A DNA stretch of 64,000 bases, taken from the NCBI RefSeq assembly GCF_040813715.1, contig NZ_JBFOCH010000008.1, one strand, 5' to 3'. A program made the translations under genes and the position numbers. The notes under the pieces were generated by a model that was not told where the DNA came from, searched no databases, and saw only the letters and a program-made list of their open reading frames with translations. The stretch is from Mesorhizobium_K marinum (lineage in GTDB: Bacteria; Pseudomonadota; Alphaproteobacteria; Rhizobiales; Rhizobiaceae). This document shows, one piece after another, positions 8,667-16,942 of the stretch. Each line of letters opens with the position of its first letter. Positions within the stretch are counted from its first letter, which is position 1.

Positions 8667-10065
8667 TCACCGCGCGATCGACCGGAACGCCGCCACCGCG
8701 GCCTCCGAGAAGCGCGGGTCGTTGATGTGCAGAGGCAGCCGTTCGATGCGCCGCTCCGGCGTCTGGCGGACGGTCGCCTCGAGGGACGTGAACAGCGCCG
8801 CGTCGGCAGCTTCGTCGCGGAATGGACCGCCTTCGACATCGAGCGCCGACACGCCGCCTTCCGGGATCAGGAAGCGGACCGGCCCCTCGGAGGCATTCAG
8901 CTTCCTGCCGATCCACGCGCCGATGGCGTGGCACTCCTCGGCGGTCGTGCGCATCAGCGTGACGTTGGCGTTATGGTTGTAGAAGAGGCGCCCGCGGTAT
9001 CGTTCGGGGACCGTGTCCGGCGCCCAGAAGTTCACCATGTCGAGCGCTCCGACGGAACCGACATAGGGCAGCCGGGTGCGGGCGACTGCGTCCAGGCGAT
9101 CCTCGCCGGCCGGAAGAACGCCGCCGAAGAGCAGGTCGCAGACCTCGGTCGTGGTGATGTCGATGATGCCGGACAAGAGGCCGGAATCGGCAAGCTTCTC
9201 CATCGTTCGCCCGCCGGTGCCCGTGGCGTGGAAGACGAGGCAGTCGTGGGAGGCTTTCAGGCGCTCGACGATTGCGGTCACGCAGGGCGTGGTCACGCCG
9301 AACATCGTCAGTCCGATAGCCGGCTTGCCGTCGACCGCATCCTGCGGGCGCGCCGCCATGGCGCAGATGGCCGCGGCCGCATTGGCCAGGATGACGCGGC
9401 TGATGCGGTTAAGCCCGGCCATATCGGTTATCGAAGGCATCATCACGATGTCCGAGACGCCGACATAGGGGGCGACGTCGCCGGAGGCCAGCGTCGAAAC
9501 CATGATCTTCGGCAGGCCGAGAGGCAGTTCGCGCATGCCCGCAGTCACGATCGAAGTGCCGCCGCCGCCGCCGATNCGCGGCGGCATTGGCCAGGATGAC
9601 GCGGCTGATGCGGTTAAGCCCGGCCATATCGGTTATCGAAGGCATCATCACGATGTCCGAGACGCCGACATAGGGGGCGACGTCGCCGGAGGCCAGCGTC
9701 GAAACCATGATCTTCGGCAGGCCGAGAGGCAGTTCGCGCATGCCCGCAGTCACGATCGAAGTGCCGCCGCCGCCGCCGATGCCGATCACCGCGGCGATGT
9801 CGGTGCGCGCAGCGGCGAAGCCGGCAAAGGAGGCCGCCATTGCCGCCACCGCGCGCCCGCGATCGCCCGAAGCGAGCGCCTCGACGGTCCCTGCCGGCCC
9901 GTGCCTGGCCACCTCGGCGGACGGCACGCCGGGCGAAATCGAGGGGGCGCCGGTGCCGACATCGACGATCAACGGAGCACCGCCGGCAGCGGCGATGCGA
10001 TCGGCCAGGTAGGCCAGTTCCTCACCCTTGGTGTCGGCAGTGCCGACGACGTGAATGCGCTTCAC
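8667..10065 (-). CDS. UPF0261 / Tm-1-like ATP-binding domain protein, frame broken by assembly repeat
   Basis: Read from GTG 10065 (VKRIHVVGTADTKGEELAYL), the protein has the UPF0261 signatures IGIGGGGGTSIVTAGMRELP, PSITDMAGLNRISRVILANAA, GLTMFGVTTPCV and HATGTGGRTMEKL. It continues to the stop at 8667. The start is supported by GAGAGGAAACC directly before GTG. A near-identical repeat of about 200 bp around the N at 9576 has an offset of 205 bp, which shifts the frame. Taking out one copy restores one ORF of about 397 codons, normal for the family. In tomato Tm-1 this domain binds ATP and the viral replicase; bacterial function is unknown. Confidence 0.8.
9376..9780 (-). repeat. Assembly-derived direct repeat inside the UPF0261 gene, N at 9576
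   Basis: About 195 bp left of the N (to 9575) recurs from about 9581 to 9780 with essentially no differences. The 205-bp offset is not a multiple of three and splits the reading frame. This is the same contig-end pattern as at the other single Ns. Confidence 0.85.
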
Positions 10066-10159
10066 GGTTTCCTCTCCGGGCCTCTTGCCGGGCCTGGCCG
10101 CATGCCGCCGGTCGCGCGGCATCGATGCGCTTGCATCCATTTTGAGACCTGCGTATCGT

Positions 10160-10184
10160 ATTGACATGCACGTCTCACGTCAAT
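10160..10184 (+). promoter_or_regulatory. Inverted repeat at the start of the TetR gene
   Basis: ATTGAC (10160-10165) and GTCAAT (10179-10184) form a 6-bp inverted repeat with a 13-bp spacer that overlaps the TetR start codon. It lies in the divergent promoter region shared with the UPF0261 operon. TetR proteins usually bind such dyads near their own gene, so this is a candidate operator, but the arms are short. Confidence 0.3.
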
Positions 10185-10819
10185 TGCGCGCCTCGGAAGC
10201 CTCGACGGCGAAGACAGGCCCGCGGGCCCGCACTGGCCGGTTGATGCTCGACACCGCGATCCGCCTCATGCAGGAGGGCGCCACGCCGTCGGTGAGCGAT
10301 GTCGCGGAAGCAGCCGGCGTATCGAGGGCTACCGCATATCGCTACTTTCCGAGCCAGGCGGCGCTGATCAGCGCGGTGGTCGACCAGGCGCTGGGTCCGA
10401 TCCTGACATGGTCGTCGACATCGCCGGACCCGGCCCGTCGCGTCTCGGAGCTGATGGAGGTCGGACTGCCGCGGATCGACGCCTTCGAAGCCACGTTCAA
10501 GGCCGCTCTCAGACTGTCCCTGGAGCAGTTTGCGCGTGGCCGCGCCGGTACGCTCGGGGAAGAACCTGCGTTCAAGCGGGGGCACCGAATCGACCTGCTG
10601 GTCGATGCGCTGGAGCCGCTCAGGGGAGAGCTATCGCCCGACCGGTTCGATCGCTTGGCGCAGGCGCTGTCGCTCGTCTTCGGCGTCGAGATCCTGACGG
10701 TTCTCAAGGATATCTGGGGACTGGATGGTCAAGAAACGCAATCTGTGGCTCAATGGGCGGCCAAGGCGCTTGTCCGGGCCGCCCGGCAGGAGGAAGCCGA
10801 ACGCACGGCATCAAGCTAA
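10166..10819 (+). CDS. TetR/AcrR family transcriptional regulator
   Basis: A 217-residue protein with an N-terminal TetR helix-turn-helix: LDTAIRLMQEGATPSVSDVAEAA followed by GVSRATAYRYFPSQAAL (about residues 28-70). A variable ligand-binding domain follows. The ATG at 10166 follows TATCGTATTGAC; a longer upstream reading is unlikely. It is divergent from the UPF0261-TIM barrel-cupin operon, with about 100 bp between starts, so local regulation of that operon is the most economical guess. The ligand is unknown. Confidence 0.88.
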   Translation: MHVSRQLRASEASTAKTGPRARTGRLMLDTAIRLMQEGATPSVSDVAEAAGVSRATAYRYFPSQAALISAVVDQALGPILTWSSTSPDPARRVSELMEVGLPRIDAFEATFKAALRLSLEQFARGRAGTLGEEPAFKRGHRIDLLVDALEPLRGELSPDRFDRLAQALSLVFGVEILTVLKDIWGLDGQETQSVAQWAAKALVRAARQEEAERTASS

Positions 10820-10836
10820 AGCGCGCAACGAACCAT

Positions 10837-10853
10837 ATCTGGTTCGACCAGAT
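10837..10853 (+). promoter_or_regulatory. Candidate FadR-type GntR operator, distal site
   Basis: ATCTGGT-TCG-ACCAGAT is a perfect 17-bp palindrome with the TGGT-N3-ACCA core of FadR-subfamily GntR regulators. It lies just after the TetR stop and about 180 bp before a second site of the same type. Confidence 0.45.
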
Positions 10854-10998
10854 TTTGCGACCGGACTGTTCTAGGCGACAGATCGGCGATGCAGAATCGC
10901 AGGGTGTTTTTCGCGAGTTTCTCAGAACATTCTGAATTTGAAGTGCTTTTCACCCGAGGTTGTGATCGGCCGAGACAACCGTCCGACCAAGAAAGCGC

Positions 10999-11028
10999 TT
11001 GACGGAACTCCGCAATTGGTAATACCAG
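10999..11028 (+). promoter_or_regulatory. Candidate promoter with overlapping GntR-type operator
   Basis: TTGACG (10999-11004) could be a -35 element. The following TTGGTAATACCAG (11016-11028) is again TGGT-N3-ACCA and contains TAATAC, 15 bp after the -35, as a possible -10. A repressor bound there would block the promoter of the ABC operon. The spacing is a little short for sigma-70, so the promoter call is tentative; the palindrome itself is directly visible. Confidence 0.4.
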
Positions 11029-11187
11029 ATGAGGACGTGGTGCCCAAAGGGAGCAGGGTGCCCGAACCGTTTCGGCGCGGCCAGGGAGGGAACCGGACGC
11101 CGTCGGGGCGGCATGGAACGAGGAACGACAGAGTGGTCGATTTGCCGTCCGCCTGTGGCGAACGGTTTCCAAGGGAGGAAGGTCAAC

Positions 11188-12498
11188 ATGCGTAGCAAAC
11201 TGGCCGGCTTGCTTGCCGGCGTATCGCTGACGTTCGCGGCCAGCGTGCCGGCGATGTCGCAAGAACTGACGATTTTCTGGGCGGAATGGGATCCGGCGAA
11301 CTACCTGCAGGAGCTGGCGAACGTCTACGAGGCCGAGACCGGGGTCAAGGTCACGGTCGAGACGACGCCGTGGTCGGACTTCCAGACCAAGGCGTTCACG
11401 GAGTTCAACGCGAAGGGCTCCGCCTACGACATGGTCGTCGGCGATTCGCAGTGGATCGGCGCCGCCTCGGAAGCCGGCCACTATGTGGACCTGACCGACT
11501 TCTTCAACCAGCACAAGCTGGCCGAGACGATGGCCGCGGCGACGGTGAAATACTACGCCGAGTATCCCGCGAACTCCGGCAAGTACTGGTCGGTGCCGGC
11601 AGAGGGCGACGCCGTTGGCTGGTCCTACCGCAAGGACTGGTTCGAGGACCCCAAGGAGATGGAGGCGTTCAAGGCCAAGTACGGCTACGATCTCGCGCCG
11701 CCGGCCGACTTCAAGCAGCTGCGCGACATCGCAGAGTTCTTCCACCGTCCGGACGAGAAGCGCTACGGCATCGCCATCTACACCGACAACTCCTATGACG
11801 CGCTCGTCATGGGCGTCGAGAACGCCATCTTCTCCTATGGCGGCGAGCTCGGCGACTACGCCACCTACAAGGTGGACGGCATCATCAACTCCGACCAGAA
11901 CGTGAAGGCGCTGGAGCTCTACAAGGAACTCTACGGCTTCACGCCTCCGGGCTGGGCGAAGGCCTTCTTCATCGAGGACAACCAGGCGATCACCGAGAAC
12001 CTGGCGGCGATGAGCATGAACTACTTCGCGTTCTTCCCGGCGCTGGTCAACGAAGCGTCGAACCCGAACGCCAAGAACACCGGCTTCTTCGCCAACCCGG
12101 CCGGTCCGAACGGCGACCAGTACGCGGCGCTGGGCGGCCAGGGCATCTCGATCGTCAACTATTCGGAGAACAAGGAAGAAGCCTTCAAGTTCCTCGAGTG
12201 GTTCATCAAGGACGAGACCCAGAAGAAGTGGGCCGAACTCGGCGGCTACACCTGCAACAAGGCGGTCCTCGAGAGCGCCGAGTTCCAGAACGCGACGCCG
12301 TACAACAAGGCCTTCTACGACACCATGTTCAAGGTGAAGGACTTCTGGGCGACGCCGGAATATGCGGAACTGCTGATCGCCATGAACCAGCGGGTCTATC
12401 CGTATGTCACGGGCGACCAGGGCACCGCCAAGGAAGTGCTAGACGCACTGGCCGGCGACTGGAACGCGACGTTCAAGAAGTACAACCGCGTGAAGTGA
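11188..12498 (+). CDS. ABC transporter extracellular solute-binding protein (family 1, sugar-type)
   Basis: A 436-residue periplasmic protein. It has a Sec signal peptide (MRSKLAGLLAGVSLTFAASV, cleavage near AMS-QE), then ELTIFWAEWDPANYLQELA and the family pattern of a type 1 solute-binding protein, with YDMVVGDSQWIG and a conserved aromatic-rich C-terminal lobe. ATG 11188 follows GGGAGGAAGG. The substrate is probably a carbohydrate or polyol by operon type, but nothing fixes it. A strong hairpin follows the gene, as often seen where the binding protein is made in excess over the membrane parts. Confidence 0.9.
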   Translation: MRSKLAGLLAGVSLTFAASVPAMSQELTIFWAEWDPANYLQELANVYEAETGVKVTVETTPWSDFQTKAFTEFNAKGSAYDMVVGDSQWIGAASEAGHYVDLTDFFNQHKLAETMAAATVKYYAEYPANSGKYWSVPAEGDAVGWSYRKDWFEDPKEMEAFKAKYGYDLAPPADFKQLRDIAEFFHRPDEKRYGIAIYTDNSYDALVMGVENAIFSYGGELGDYATYKVDGIINSDQNVKALELYKELYGFTPPGWAKAFFIEDNQAITENLAAMSMNYFAFFPALVNEASNPNAKNTGFFANPAGPNGDQYAALGGQGISIVNYSENKEEAFKFLEWFIKDETQKKWAELGGYTCNKAVLESAEFQNATPYNKAFYDTMFKVKDFWATPEYAELLIAMNQRVYPYVTGDQGTAKEVLDALAGDWNATFKKYNRVK

Positions 12499-12513
12499 GC
12501 GCGGCCTGAAATC

Positions 12514-12549
12514 CGGAGGGGGCGCCCCCGCCCCCTCCGTTTGTTTTTG
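12514..12549 (+). terminator. Intrinsic-terminator-like hairpin between binding protein and permease genes
   Basis: A perfect 11-bp stem, CGGAGGGGGCG (12514-12524) with CGCCCCCTCCG (12529-12539), encloses a CCCC loop and is followed by TTTGTTTTT. It could end most transcripts after the binding protein or protect its 3' end, lowering permease expression. Confidence 0.75.
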
Positions 12550-12590
12550 CGAACGTCTCGTCTCGAGGACAGGGAAGAAGGACCAGGCGC

Positions 12591-13496
12591 TTGGCCACCG
12601 CAGTCATGACAACGCTGGATCCGAAGTCGCGCGCGGCGCGGCGCGGCATGAGCGACATCGCGATCCGCAATCTCTTCATCATACCGACGATCCTTTTCCT
12701 GATCGTCTTCAACATCTTCCCGCTGCTCTACTCGCTCGGCTATTCGTTTACCGACTTCCGCGCCTCGTCGCCGGCGCCGGCGAATTTCGTCGGGCTGCAG
12801 AACTACCGCGAACTGCTCAACGACCCCTTCATCTGGTCGAATTTCGCCATCACCGCGAAGTACGTGATCGTTTCGGTGGTCGGGCAGGTGATCGTCGGCT
12901 TCGGCGTGGCGCTTCTGCTCAATCGCGATATTCCCCTGAAGGGGCTTATCACGACGCTGCTCCTCCTGCCGATGATGCTGTCGATGGCGGTGGTCGGCCT
13001 GTTCTGGAAGCTGCTCTACGACCCGTCGTTCGGCGTCATCAACTACGCGCTCGGACTGGGCAGCTTCGAATGGCTGTCCAACCCCGACATGGCGCTCTAC
13101 GCGGTGGCGATTACCGACATATGGATGTGGTCGCCCTTCGTGATGCTGCTGTCGCTGGCCGGACTGTCGGCCGTGCCGAAGCACCTCTACGAGGCCGCAG
13201 CGATCGATCGCGCCGGCACGCTCTACACATTCTTCCGCATCACCCTGCCGCTGGTCGCGCCGATCCTGATGATCGCCATCATCTTCCGCACCATGGAGGC
13301 GTTCAAGACCTTCGACCTGGCCTACATCCTGACCAGCCAGCCGACCACCGAGGTGATCTCGATCCGGCTCTACAAGATGGCGTTCCAGGAGTGGCAGACC
13401 GGCCGATCCTGCGCGCTCGCCTACATCGTGCTGATCATGATCCTGGCGATCACCAACATCTACGTGAAATACCTCAACAAGGTGAAGGAGCGCTGA
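12591..13496 (+). CDS. ABC transporter permease (sugar-type, MalF/UgpA-like)
   Basis: A 301-residue inner-membrane protein with six hydrophobic segments and the ATPase-contact EAA loop LYEAAAIDRAGTLYTFFRITLP. I use TTG 12591 because AGGGAAGAAGG lies about 10 bp upstream. The alternative ATG at 12606 has no visible ribosome binding site. It pairs with the next permease, whose ATG is 1 bp after this stop, to form the heterodimeric channel of the importer. Confidence 0.88.
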   Translation: MATAVMTTLDPKSRAARRGMSDIAIRNLFIIPTILFLIVFNIFPLLYSLGYSFTDFRASSPAPANFVGLQNYRELLNDPFIWSNFAITAKYVIVSVVGQVIVGFGVALLLNRDIPLKGLITTLLLLPMMLSMAVVGLFWKLLYDPSFGVINYALGLGSFEWLSNPDMALYAVAITDIWMWSPFVMLLSLAGLSAVPKHLYEAAAIDRAGTLYTFFRITLPLVAPILMIAIIFRTMEAFKTFDLAYILTSQPTTEVISIRLYKMAFQEWQTGRSCALAYIVLIMILAITNIYVKYLNKVKER

Positions 13497-13497
13497 G

Positions 13498-14457
13498 ATG
13501 GCCCAGGTTCGGACCACCGGCGAGATCGCGGCGAACCGCGTGGCCATCGCCGCAGTTCTGGTCATCACGCTGATCTTCCTGGCGCCGATCTACTGGATCG
13601 TGTCGACCTCCTTCAAGCCGCGCAACCTGTCGACGACGATCCCGCCGACGGTCCTGTTCACGCCGGAGGTGTCGCCCTTCGTCAAGCTGTTCACCAAGCG
13701 CTCGCAGCTCAGGGAACAGCCGAGCCCGGAGGAGTACGCCGCGGCGCCGTGGTGGGAACGCATTGTGTTCGACGGCGGCGAGAAGGTGGTGCGCGACGGC
13801 AAGGGCGAAGTCCAGCCCTCCGGCTATCCGAACCGCTTCATGAACTCGCTCATCGTCGCGATCACCTCGACGGTGCTGGCGGTCTCGATGGGCACCATCA
13901 CGGCCTACGGGTTCTCGCGCTTCAGGGTTAAGGGCGAGGCCGACCTCCTGTTCTTCATCCTGTCGACCAGAATGCTGCCGCCCGTCGTTGTGGCGATCCC
14001 GATGTTCCTGATGTACCGCGCGGTCGGCCTCAACGACACGCATTGGGGCCTCATCATCCTCTACACCGCGTTCAACCTGTCCTTCTCGGTCTGGCTGATG
14101 AAGGGATTCATCGACGAGATCCCCAAGGAGTACGAGGAGGCGGCGCTGGTCGACGGCTACACGCGCATGCAGGCCTTCTTCAAGGTGGTGCTGCCGGAAG
14201 CCGCGACGGGCATCGCGGCGACCGCCGTGTTCTGCTTCATCACGGCGTGGAACGAATACGCCTTCGCCTTGATCATGACCAACCGGCGCGCGCAGACTGC
14301 GCCGCCGTTCATCCCGAGCCAGGTGGGTTCCGGCCTGCCCGACTGGACGGTGATTGCCGCTGGAACGTTCCTGTTCCTGCTGCCGGTCGCGATCTTCACC
14401 TTCCTGCTTCGCAACCACCTGCTGCGCGGCATGAGCTTCGGAGCGATCCGCAAATGA
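13498..14457 (+). CDS. ABC transporter permease (sugar-type, MalG/UgpE-like)
   Basis: A 319-residue inner-membrane protein with six hydrophobic segments and the EAA loop EYEEAALVDGYTRMQAFFKV. An unusually long periplasmic stretch (about residues 45-110, with many charged residues) lies between the first and second segments. It begins 1 bp after the first permease, and its stop overlaps the start of a small membrane protein (ATGA at 14454-14457). It is the second half of the channel. Confidence 0.88.
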   Translation: MAQVRTTGEIAANRVAIAAVLVITLIFLAPIYWIVSTSFKPRNLSTTIPPTVLFTPEVSPFVKLFTKRSQLREQPSPEEYAAAPWWERIVFDGGEKVVRDGKGEVQPSGYPNRFMNSLIVAITSTVLAVSMGTITAYGFSRFRVKGEADLLFFILSTRMLPPVVVAIPMFLMYRAVGLNDTHWGLIILYTAFNLSFSVWLMKGFIDEIPKEYEEAALVDGYTRMQAFFKVVLPEAATGIAATAVFCFITAWNEYAFALIMTNRRAQTAPPFIPSQVGSGLPDWTVIAAGTFLFLLPVAIFTFLLRNHLLRGMSFGAIRK

Positions 14458-14699
14458 TCGACAGCGCAAGACTGCAGAGGATCGCCGAGATCGTGATGGT
14501 GCTCGGCATCGTCGCGCTCTGCCAGCCGTGGAACCTCTTCCTGCACCGCTACGGCGTCACCATCATCCTCGTCGGCCTCGTCACCTTCCTGTGCACCAAC
14601 TGGTTCGGCAAGCCGGCGGCCGAGCGGGAAGAAGAGATGGACGGCGTGTTCGACGTCTCCGACCATCACGACGGCCGCCAGCCTGGAGGGCATGCATGA
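14454..14699 (+). CDS. Small two-helix membrane protein in ABC operon
   Basis: An 81-residue ORF whose start overlaps the permease stop by four bases and whose stop overlaps the ATPase start by four bases (ATGA at both ends). Both overlaps argue that it is translated. It has two hydrophobic segments, IVMVLGIVALCQPWNLFL (about 12-29) and VTIILVGLVTFLCTNWF (about 35-51), then an acidic, His-rich tail (about residues 55-81). I do not recognise a named family. An accessory subunit of the importer is inferred from position only. Confidence 0.75.
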   Translation: MIDSARLQRIAEIVMVLGIVALCQPWNLFLHRYGVTIILVGLVTFLCTNWFGKPAAEREEEMDGVFDVSDHHDGRQPGGHA

Positions 14700-15799
14700 C
14701 CCAGATCGAGCTTCGTGGCGTCCAGAAGTTCTTTGGCGCGGTCCAGGTCATCCGTGACCTGAACCTCAAGATCGAGGACAACGAGTTCATCGTCCTGCTC
14801 GGCCAGTCGGGCTGCGGCAAGACGACGACGCTGCGCGCCATCGCCGGGCTGGAGACGATCGACGACGGCGACGTGCTGATCGACGGCAAGGCCGTGCAGC
14901 ATCTGAAGGCAGCCGACCGCGACATCGCCATGGTGTTCCAGTCGTTCTCGCTCTACCCGCACATGAACGTCTACGAAAACATCGCCTTTCCGCTGCGGGC
15001 CACCGGCATGAACCGGGCCGACATCGACAAGGCGGTGCGCGAGGTCGCCAAGGTGCTGCGCATCACCGACCTCCTCGAGCGCAAGCCCTCGGCGCTGTCG
15101 GGCGGCGACATGCAGCGCGTCGCAATCGGCCGTGCGCTGGTCAGGCGGCCCAAGGCGATGCTGATGGACGAGCCGATCGGCGCGCTCGACGCCAAGCTGC
15201 GCGAGGAGATGCGCGCCGAGATCAAGCGCCTGCACCTGAAGCAGGGATCCACGACGATCTACGTCACGCACGACCAGATCGAGGCGATGAGCCTGGCCGA
15301 CCGCATCGTCATCATGCACGAAGGCGTGCTGCAGCAGGTCGGCAGTCCCGAGGATGTCTACCAGCACCCGGAAAATCTGTTCGTGGCGCAGTTCGTCGGC
15401 AGTCCGGTGATGAACGTCGCCGGGGCCACCATCGCCGAGGACAGCGGCGCCGCCCGGGTGACGGTCGACGGCGCGCCGGAAGGCTTTGCGTTCCCGCGCG
15501 AACTGCTCGGCAAGCTTAACGGCAGCGCAGGCCGGAAGCTGTCGCTCGGCATTCGCCCTGAAGGCGTCCTCGTCGCACATGAAGAGGCCGACGGATTCCT
15601 GCCGGCTGAGGCCCACATCATCGAGCCGCTCGGCTCCTACGACATCGTCGACCTGCAGTTCGGCGAACAGATGCTGCGCGCCCGCACCCGCTCCGGTTTC
15701 GTTGCCAAGGCCGGCGACCGCGTGTTCGCCCGCCTCGATCCGAGCCAGGCGCATTTCTTCGATACGGCGAGCGGCCAGAGCCTGGGGGTCAGGCTGTGA
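14696..15799 (+). CDS. ABC transporter ATP-binding protein (sugar-type), first copy
   Basis: A 367-residue MalK/UgpC-type ATPase. Walker A is GQSGCGKTTT (about residues 36-45), the signature is LSGGDMQRVAIGRAL, Walker B is MLMDEPIGALDAK, the switch His is in YVTHDQIEAM, and a C-terminal TOBE domain carries LGIRPEGV. The start is ATG 14696, overlapping the small membrane protein stop. A second, distinct ATPase follows 44 bp later, so the importer probably uses an ATPase heterodimer. Confidence 0.9.
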   Translation: MTQIELRGVQKFFGAVQVIRDLNLKIEDNEFIVLLGQSGCGKTTTLRAIAGLETIDDGDVLIDGKAVQHLKAADRDIAMVFQSFSLYPHMNVYENIAFPLRATGMNRADIDKAVREVAKVLRITDLLERKPSALSGGDMQRVAIGRALVRRPKAMLMDEPIGALDAKLREEMRAEIKRLHLKQGSTTIYVTHDQIEAMSLADRIVIMHEGVLQQVGSPEDVYQHPENLFVAQFVGSPVMNVAGATIAEDSGAARVTVDGAPEGFAFPRELLGKLNGSAGRKLSLGIRPEGVLVAHEEADGFLPAEAHIIEPLGSYDIVDLQFGEQMLRARTRSGFVAKAGDRVFARLDPSQAHFFDTASGQSLGVRL

Positions 15800-15843
15800 T
15801 GCGCCGTCAATACGTCTTTCGGCCTTTCGGGACCTTCTGATTC

Positions 15844-16923
15844 ATGGCTCACATCCAGCTCAAGAACGTCAGCAAGAAATTCGGCGGCCACACCGCGCTG
15901 CGGCATCTCGACCTCGACATCGCCGACGGCGAGTTCTTCGTCCTGCTCGGCGAGACCGGCGCGGGCAAGACGACGACGCTCCGGATCATAGCCGGGCTTG
16001 AGAAGCCGACCGAAGGCCAGGTCTTCATAGACGGCATCGATGTTGCCGACTGGGGCGCAGCGGAGCGCGATGTCGCGCTGGTGCTGCAGCAATACTCGCT
16101 CTACCCGCGCTACACCGTGCGCCAGAACCTCGAATTTCCGCTCAAGTCCAGGCTGCGCAGGGTGCCCGACGCCGAGATCGCCGAACGCGTCACGCGGGTG
16201 GCCAAGACGCTGCGCATCGAGCATCTTCTGGAGCGCAAGACGGACAAGCTGTCTGGCGGCGAGATGCAGCGCGTCTCGATCGGCCGCGCGATCGTCAGGA
16301 AGCCGCGCGTATTTCTCATGGACGAGCCGCTGTCGGCGCTCGATGCCAAGCTGCGCGAGGCGCTGCGCACCGAGCTCAAGAACATCCAGATGAATCTCGG
16401 CCAGACCTTCCTGTTCGTCACGCACGACCAGATCGAGGCGATGTCGATGGGCGACAAGATCGGCGTGCTCAACCGCGGCCAGCTGGTGCAGACCGGCACG
16501 CCGGGCGACATCTACGCCAATCCCAAGAACACCTTCGTCGCCCGCGCCGTCGGCTCGCCGCCGATGAACCTGATCGACGGCAAGCTGGTGTCGGGCCGCG
16601 CGGTGATGGCGCCGATCAATGTCGAGCTGCCCTATTCAGGCGCCGCCGCGGCTTCGACCGATGGGCGCGCACTCACCTTCGGCATCCGCCCCGAAGACAT
16701 CGTCGTCGAGCAGGGCGCGCCTGCTGAGGCGCGCGTCCACGACGTGGAGAACCACGGCGTGGAGAAGATACTCACCCTGAGCGTCGGCAACGCGACGCTT
16801 CACGCCACGGTGCCGGCCCGCACCAACCTGAAGATCGACGAGACCGTCTCCTTCTCCTGGAACCCCGACAAGGTGGTGCTGTTCGACCAGAAGAGCGGCC
16901 AGAATCTCAGGCACGCCGGATAG
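15844..16923 (+). CDS. ABC transporter ATP-binding protein (sugar-type), second copy
   Basis: A 359-residue MalK-type ATPase. Walker A is GETGAGKTTT, the signature LSGGEMQRVSIGRAI, Walker B VFLMDEPLSALDAKLR, the H-loop FVTHDQIEAM, and the TOBE domain contains FGIRPEDIVVE. It shares only family-level similarity with the preceding ATPase, so this is an old paralogue pair, not a recent duplication. All catalytic motifs are intact in both. It ends the operon; the next gene is convergent. Confidence 0.9.
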   Translation: MAHIQLKNVSKKFGGHTALRHLDLDIADGEFFVLLGETGAGKTTTLRIIAGLEKPTEGQVFIDGIDVADWGAAERDVALVLQQYSLYPRYTVRQNLEFPLKSRLRRVPDAEIAERVTRVAKTLRIEHLLERKTDKLSGGEMQRVSIGRAIVRKPRVFLMDEPLSALDAKLREALRTELKNIQMNLGQTFLFVTHDQIEAMSMGDKIGVLNRGQLVQTGTPGDIYANPKNTFVARAVGSPPMNLIDGKLVSGRAVMAPINVELPYSGAAAASTDGRALTFGIRPEDIVVEQGAPAEARVHDVENHGVEKILTLSVGNATLHATVPARTNLKIDETVSFSWNPDKVVLFDQKSGQNLRHAG

Positions 16924-16942
16924 CTTGCGGCAGGCGCGTCGC

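Larger units (their letters stand above)
10820..11187 (+). other. Intergenic region upstream of the ABC transporter operon
   Basis: This 368-bp stretch holds no convincing gene. It contains two TGGT-N3-ACCA palindromes (10837-10853 and 11016-11028), a third dyad TCAGAA-CA-TTCTGA at 10922-10935, and a TTGACG hexamer at 10999. It is the leader and control region of the sugar-type ABC operon. Confidence 0.6.

Noticed and set aside
10922..10935. LexA site in TCAGAA-CA-TTCTGA
   Set aside because: It is a short dyad and does not fit the alphaproteobacterial GTTC-N7-GTTC pattern.
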